DNA from: a virus
IMG/VR virus record: IMGVR_UViG_3300008114_000178
Coordinates: 1 to 32,719 of that record
Length of the DNA stretch: 32,719 nucleotides
Reading direction: 5' to 3' (one strand)
This document shows, one piece after another, positions 30,254-32,719 of this stretch. How positions within the stretch are numbered: position 1 is the stretch's first letter; each line of letters opens with the position of its first letter. The notes beneath the pieces are model-generated. The model was given only the letters and a program-made list of their open reading frames with translations, ran no database searches and had not been told where the DNA came from. The position numbers and the translations under genes are program-made.

Positions 30254-31390
30254 ATGGTTGTCATTAAAGTCAATTATACCACCGATCAGCCTATCATTAA
30301 GGTCAACTACGATGAGAGCCCCGTGTACATAAGTACAACGGTTGATGCTACTTATATCTCCGTTGACTATGGTGGCACGGGTGAGATGGGAACGGTTACG
30401 AGTGTTGATGCCGTTGGTGGAACGGGTATAAGCGTGACCGGAGGGCCTATCACCGAGTCGGGTACTTTTACTATCACCAATACCGCTCCCGATAGAATAG
30501 TAACATTAACAGCAAGTGGTGGTACAGTCATTACCGGAACCTATCCTAATTTTACTATCTACTCCGACGAATCGAGTGGATATGTGCCATATACGGGCGC
30601 TACCCAAGACCTAAACATGGGTACTTATGGTGTGGTAGGTGACTTTACGCAATACAACACTACCAATAGTAGCATACCATCGGCAGCAGGGGTGGTATCG
30701 TGGGACGATACTAATGGCACTTTGAGGCTATCAATGAAAGGCAACACCTACAATTTGCCTATTGGTGAGAGCTTGGTGTCAAGAGTTGTTAACAAGACCG
30801 GAGCCACTCTTAATAGGGTTGACTATAAGGTTGTGAGGGTTGCTGCCGCTCAAGGTCAAAGGTTGGCGGTAGAGTTGGCACAAGGCAACAATGATGCCAA
30901 TAGCAAAGACACTCTTGGTGTGGTTTGTGAGAACATAAGCAACAACCAAGAGGGGTTTATTGTTAATGTGGGCCAAATTACGGAGATAAATACCACAGGC
31001 TCATTGCAAGGTGAGACATGGGCGGATGGTGATTTGATTTATTTGAGTCCGTTCACGGCTGGTAAGATGACCAACATTAAACCGACCGCACCAAACCACA
31101 CGGTTATCCTTGGATATGTTGAGTATGCGCATAGTCAGCATGGAAAGATATACATTAAGATTGACAATGGTTACGAGATAGGTGAGCTCCATGATGTGTA
31201 CGCACCTAATCCAACTAATGGTCAAGGCCTCTTTTGGAACGCTACTAACTCAAGGTATCAATTGTCAAGTGTGAGTGGGGTTATAGGATATACTCCGGTG
31301 CCGGAGAGCCGTACTTTTACCATCAATGGTGTGGTGTACGACATGAGCGCTAATAGGACATGGGAAATAGGAGATTACGGGACATTTTAA
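30254..31390 (+). CDS. Tail fibre protein, repetitive
   Basis: 378 residues, starting 3 bases after the adapter gene. N-terminal KVNYTTDQPIIKVNYDESPVYISTTVD is a strand-rich repeat; then GTVTSVDAVGGTGISVTGGPITESGTFTITN, YVPYTGATQDLNMG and a globular region (residues about 165-330; AQGQRLAVELAQGNNDANSKDTLGVVCENIS) typical of Bacteroidota phage fibres. The end, GYTPVPESRTFTINGVVYDMSANRTWEIG (about 31280-31378), is a module also found inside the next fibre gene. Receptor-binding or shaft function inferred. Confidence 0.82.
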   Translation: MVVIKVNYTTDQPIIKVNYDESPVYISTTVDATYISVDYGGTGEMGTVTSVDAVGGTGISVTGGPITESGTFTITNTAPDRIVTLTASGGTVITGTYPNFTIYSDESSGYVPYTGATQDLNMGTYGVVGDFTQYNTTNSSIPSAAGVVSWDDTNGTLRLSMKGNTYNLPIGESLVSRVVNKTGATLNRVDYKVVRVAAAQGQRLAVELAQGNNDANSKDTLGVVCENISNNQEGFIVNVGQITEINTTGSLQGETWADGDLIYLSPFTAGKMTNIKPTAPNHTVILGYVEYAHSQHGKIYIKIDNGYEIGELHDVYAPNPTNGQGLFWNATNSRYQLSSVSGVIGYTPVPESRTFTINGVVYDMSANRTWEIGDYGTF

Positions 31391-31399
31391 AAATAAGAA

Positions 31400-32719
31400 A
31401 TGGCTTATAAATTACAATTGAAAAGAGGTCTTTTAGCATCATTGCCTAATGGTAGTGTTGGTGAGCCTCTTTTCACTACAGATACATTTGACCTCTATGT
31501 TGGCAAGGGTGATGGGAGCAATATTAAGTTGCAGAAGTTCATCGCCTCCGGATCCTCTTCGCAGTTTCTTAAGGGTGATGGCTCTCTTGATAGCACTACC
31601 TATCAAGGAGTCTTGTCGGGTAGTGGTATCGTTAAGAGCACTGGAGGAACTATCTCATACCTCACCGACAATAGCTCCAATTGGGATGCGGCTTATAATG
31701 ATAAGATTAATAGTGCGAGTGTAAGTGGAACCACAACAAAAACATTAACGCTCACCCAACAAGATGGTGGGACTATCACGGCGAGTTGGAGCGACTACGA
31801 TACGGCTCCCGTGACAAGTGTTTTTGGTAGGACTGGTGATGTGATAGCCGTAAGTGGTGATTACACGACATCTTTGGTTACTGAAGGAACAAACCTTTAT
31901 TTCACCGATGCAAGAGCAAGGGCCGCCATTACTTTGACAACTACGGGGTCAAGTGGATCGGCCACCTATGTCGGAGGCACTCTTAATGTCCCTACCTACA
32001 CTTTGAGCGGGTTGGGTGGTGTGCCTACGAGCCGAAGCCTAACCATCAATGGCACATCTTACGACTTATCAGCCGATAGGTCATGGAGCGTGGGTACGGT
32101 AACAAGTGTGGATTTAAGCGTTCCAACTGGGTTCGCTATTAGTGGCAACCCCATCACCTCAAGTGGGACATTGGCTCTTGCCTTTGCGAGTGGCTACTCT
32201 TTGCCAACAAATGCCTCCCAAACCAATTGGGATGCTGCCTATAATGACAAAATAAATAGTGCGAGTGTAACGGGTACGACAACCAAGACACTTACCCTTA
32301 ACCAACAAGATGGTGGCACGATCACGGCTTCTTGGACGGATGACAACACCGATGCCGTAACGAGTGTGTTCGGTAGGACGGGTGCGGTTGTGGCAGCGAG
32401 TGGGGACTACACCACTACGCAAGTAACGGAGGGGACGAACCTCTACTACACAGAGGCGAGGGTTAGTGCCAATACCGATGTGGCAGCGAACACCGCAGCG
32501 AGGCATAATGCAGTTACTTTGGGGACGGCTAATGGTCTTAGCCTAAGCACTCAACAATTGAGCCTTGCTTTGGCAAGTGGTTCAACAACTGGTGCTTTGA
32601 GCAGCACCGATTGGACTACTTTTAATTCCAAACAAGCTGCCCTCAATGGAACGGGTTTTGTTAAGATTAGCGGAACGACAATAAGCTATGATAATAGCAC
32701 ATATTACTTGGCATCTAAT
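31400..32719 (+). CDS. Tail fibre protein, N-terminal part (3' truncated by window edge)
   Basis: Open from ATG 31400 (leader AAAAATAAGAAATGG) for exactly 440 codons to the last base; no stop is reached. It starts MAYKLQLKRGLLASLPNGSVGEPLFTTD, the N-terminal domain common in fibres, and continues with shaft modules: FGRTGDVIAVSGDYTTSLVTEGTNLYFTDAR, SRSLTINGTSYDLSADRSWSVGTVTSVD, NNLYYTEAR-like and TGALSSTDWTTFNSKQAAL. The same kind of protein is expected to carry on into a fibre end such as that at 2-1900. It probably determines host binding together with that part. Confidence 0.85.
   Translation, partial: MAYKLQLKRGLLASLPNGSVGEPLFTTDTFDLYVGKGDGSNIKLQKFIASGSSSQFLKGDGSLDSTTYQGVLSGSGIVKSTGGTISYLTDNSSNWDAAYNDKINSASVSGTTTKTLTLTQQDGGTITASWSDYDTAPVTSVFGRTGDVIAVSGDYTTSLVTEGTNLYFTDARARAAITLTTTGSSGSATYVGGTLNVPTYTLSGLGGVPTSRSLTINGTSYDLSADRSWSVGTVTSVDLSVPTGFAISGNPITSSGTLALAFASGYSLPTNASQTNWDAAYNDKINSASVTGTTTKTLTLNQQDGGTITASWTDDNTDAVTSVFGRTGAVVAASGDYTTTQVTEGTNLYYTEARVSANTDVAANTAARHNAVTLGTANGLSLSTQQLSLALASGSTTGALSSTDWTTFNSKQAALNGTGFVKISGTTISYDNSTYYLASN
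31679..31915 (+). repeat. Fibre shaft module, copy 1
   Basis: Codes NWDAAYNDKINSASVSGT, TLTLTQQDGGTITASW, SVFGRTGDVIAVSGDYTT and VTEGTNLYFTDAR. It aligns with copy 2 (32225-32461) without any insertion or deletion, offset 546 bases (182 codons), with mainly synonymous or conservative changes. Confidence 0.85.
32225..32461 (+). repeat. Fibre shaft module, copy 2
   Basis: Codes NWDAAYNDKINSASVTGT, TLTLNQQDGGTITASW, SVFGRTGAVVAASGDYTT and VTEGTNLYYTEAR, in phase with copy 1. Copy 2 uses more GC-ending codons (acg, gcg) than copy 1, so the duplication is not very recent or one copy came from another fibre by recombination. Confidence 0.85.

Noticed and set aside
32159-32506. Minus-strand open frame opposite the fibre
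   Set aside because: Arg/Cys-rich composition arises from the repeated fibre codons read backwards; no support for coding.
1-32719. Diversity-generating retroelement acting on the fibre genes
   Set aside because: Repetitive fibres suggested it, but I find no reverse transcriptase gene and no template/variable repeat pair; the repeats are ordinary coding modules.
1-32719. Prophage or temperate phage
   Set aside because: An XRE regulator is present, but there is no integrase, excisionase, attachment site or host gene, and all genes run in one direction.

Overview
The window reads as most of the genome of a tailed phage with a long non-contractile tail (siphovirus-like), infecting a member of the Bacteroidota. 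All supported genes lie on the + strand, tightly packed, often with 1-4 base stop/start overlaps (ATGA, GTGA, taATG, taGTG). Starts have A-rich leaders without clear Shine-Dalgarno sequences (for example before the capsid gene at 19716 and the tail tube gene at 23906). That feature, the low GC content, the SC-type lipobox of the spanin and the protein styles point to a Bacteroidota host. I see no integrase, excisionase, tRNA, CRISPR array, insertion sequence or reverse transcriptase, so nothing in the window supports integration.

Layout. 2-1900: 3' part of a tail fibre ending in an S74 self-cleaving chaperone. 1903-2397: fibre-associated small genes. 2378-3660: lysis cassette (two small membrane proteins, a one-piece spanin with lipobox and C-terminal membrane segment, a T4-type lysozyme). 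3662-5255: early genes (metallophosphoesterase, DUF3310 protein, mini-zincin). 5280-5309: terminator, followed by a new leftmost early unit with a 28-residue membrane peptide, an XRE-type regulator and a membrane-anchored protein. 6022-8806: a possible recombination/replication set (possible ssDNA-binding protein, RecB-like nuclease, SNF2-type helicase). 8803-11435: PAPS-reductase-like protein, cytosine methyltransferase with a long overlapping reading frame, VRR-NUC nuclease. 11448-14519: primase-helicase, an iteron-bearing AT-rich gap and a protein consisting of a DnaA DNA-binding domain, together a probable replication origin. 14798-20885: terminase small and large subunits, portal, Mu F-like head protein, prohead protease, HK97-type capsid protein. 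20885-22467: an AT-rich insert with an FkbM methyltransferase and a GT4 glycosyltransferase. 22470-29277: head-tail connectors, tail terminator, tail tube, frameshifted tail assembly chaperones, tape measure, tail tip hub. 29278-32719: second tube-like protein, BppU-like baseplate protein and fibre proteins, the last running off the end.

The two ends both fall inside fibre coding sequence, so the contig is probably a circularly permuted, nearly complete genome broken within the fibre. A direct join does not keep frame (it meets TGA at 13-15), so a little sequence, or one base error, separates the ends.

The most interesting points are: (1) an 828-base open frame nested inside the methyltransferase gene, with three GxLPTP repeats in register with three A-x-(S/T) repeats of the methyltransferase frame; (2) a capsid-adjacent FkbM methyltransferase plus glycosyltransferase pair, suggestive of virion glycan decoration, whose first gene appears to start with ATC overlapping the capsid stop codon; (3) helically phased TTGTACCAC iterons beside a DnaA domain IV-only protein; (4) a -1 frameshift site A AAA AAG joining the two tail chaperone frames; (5) a u-spanin in a Bacteroidota phage lysis cassette.
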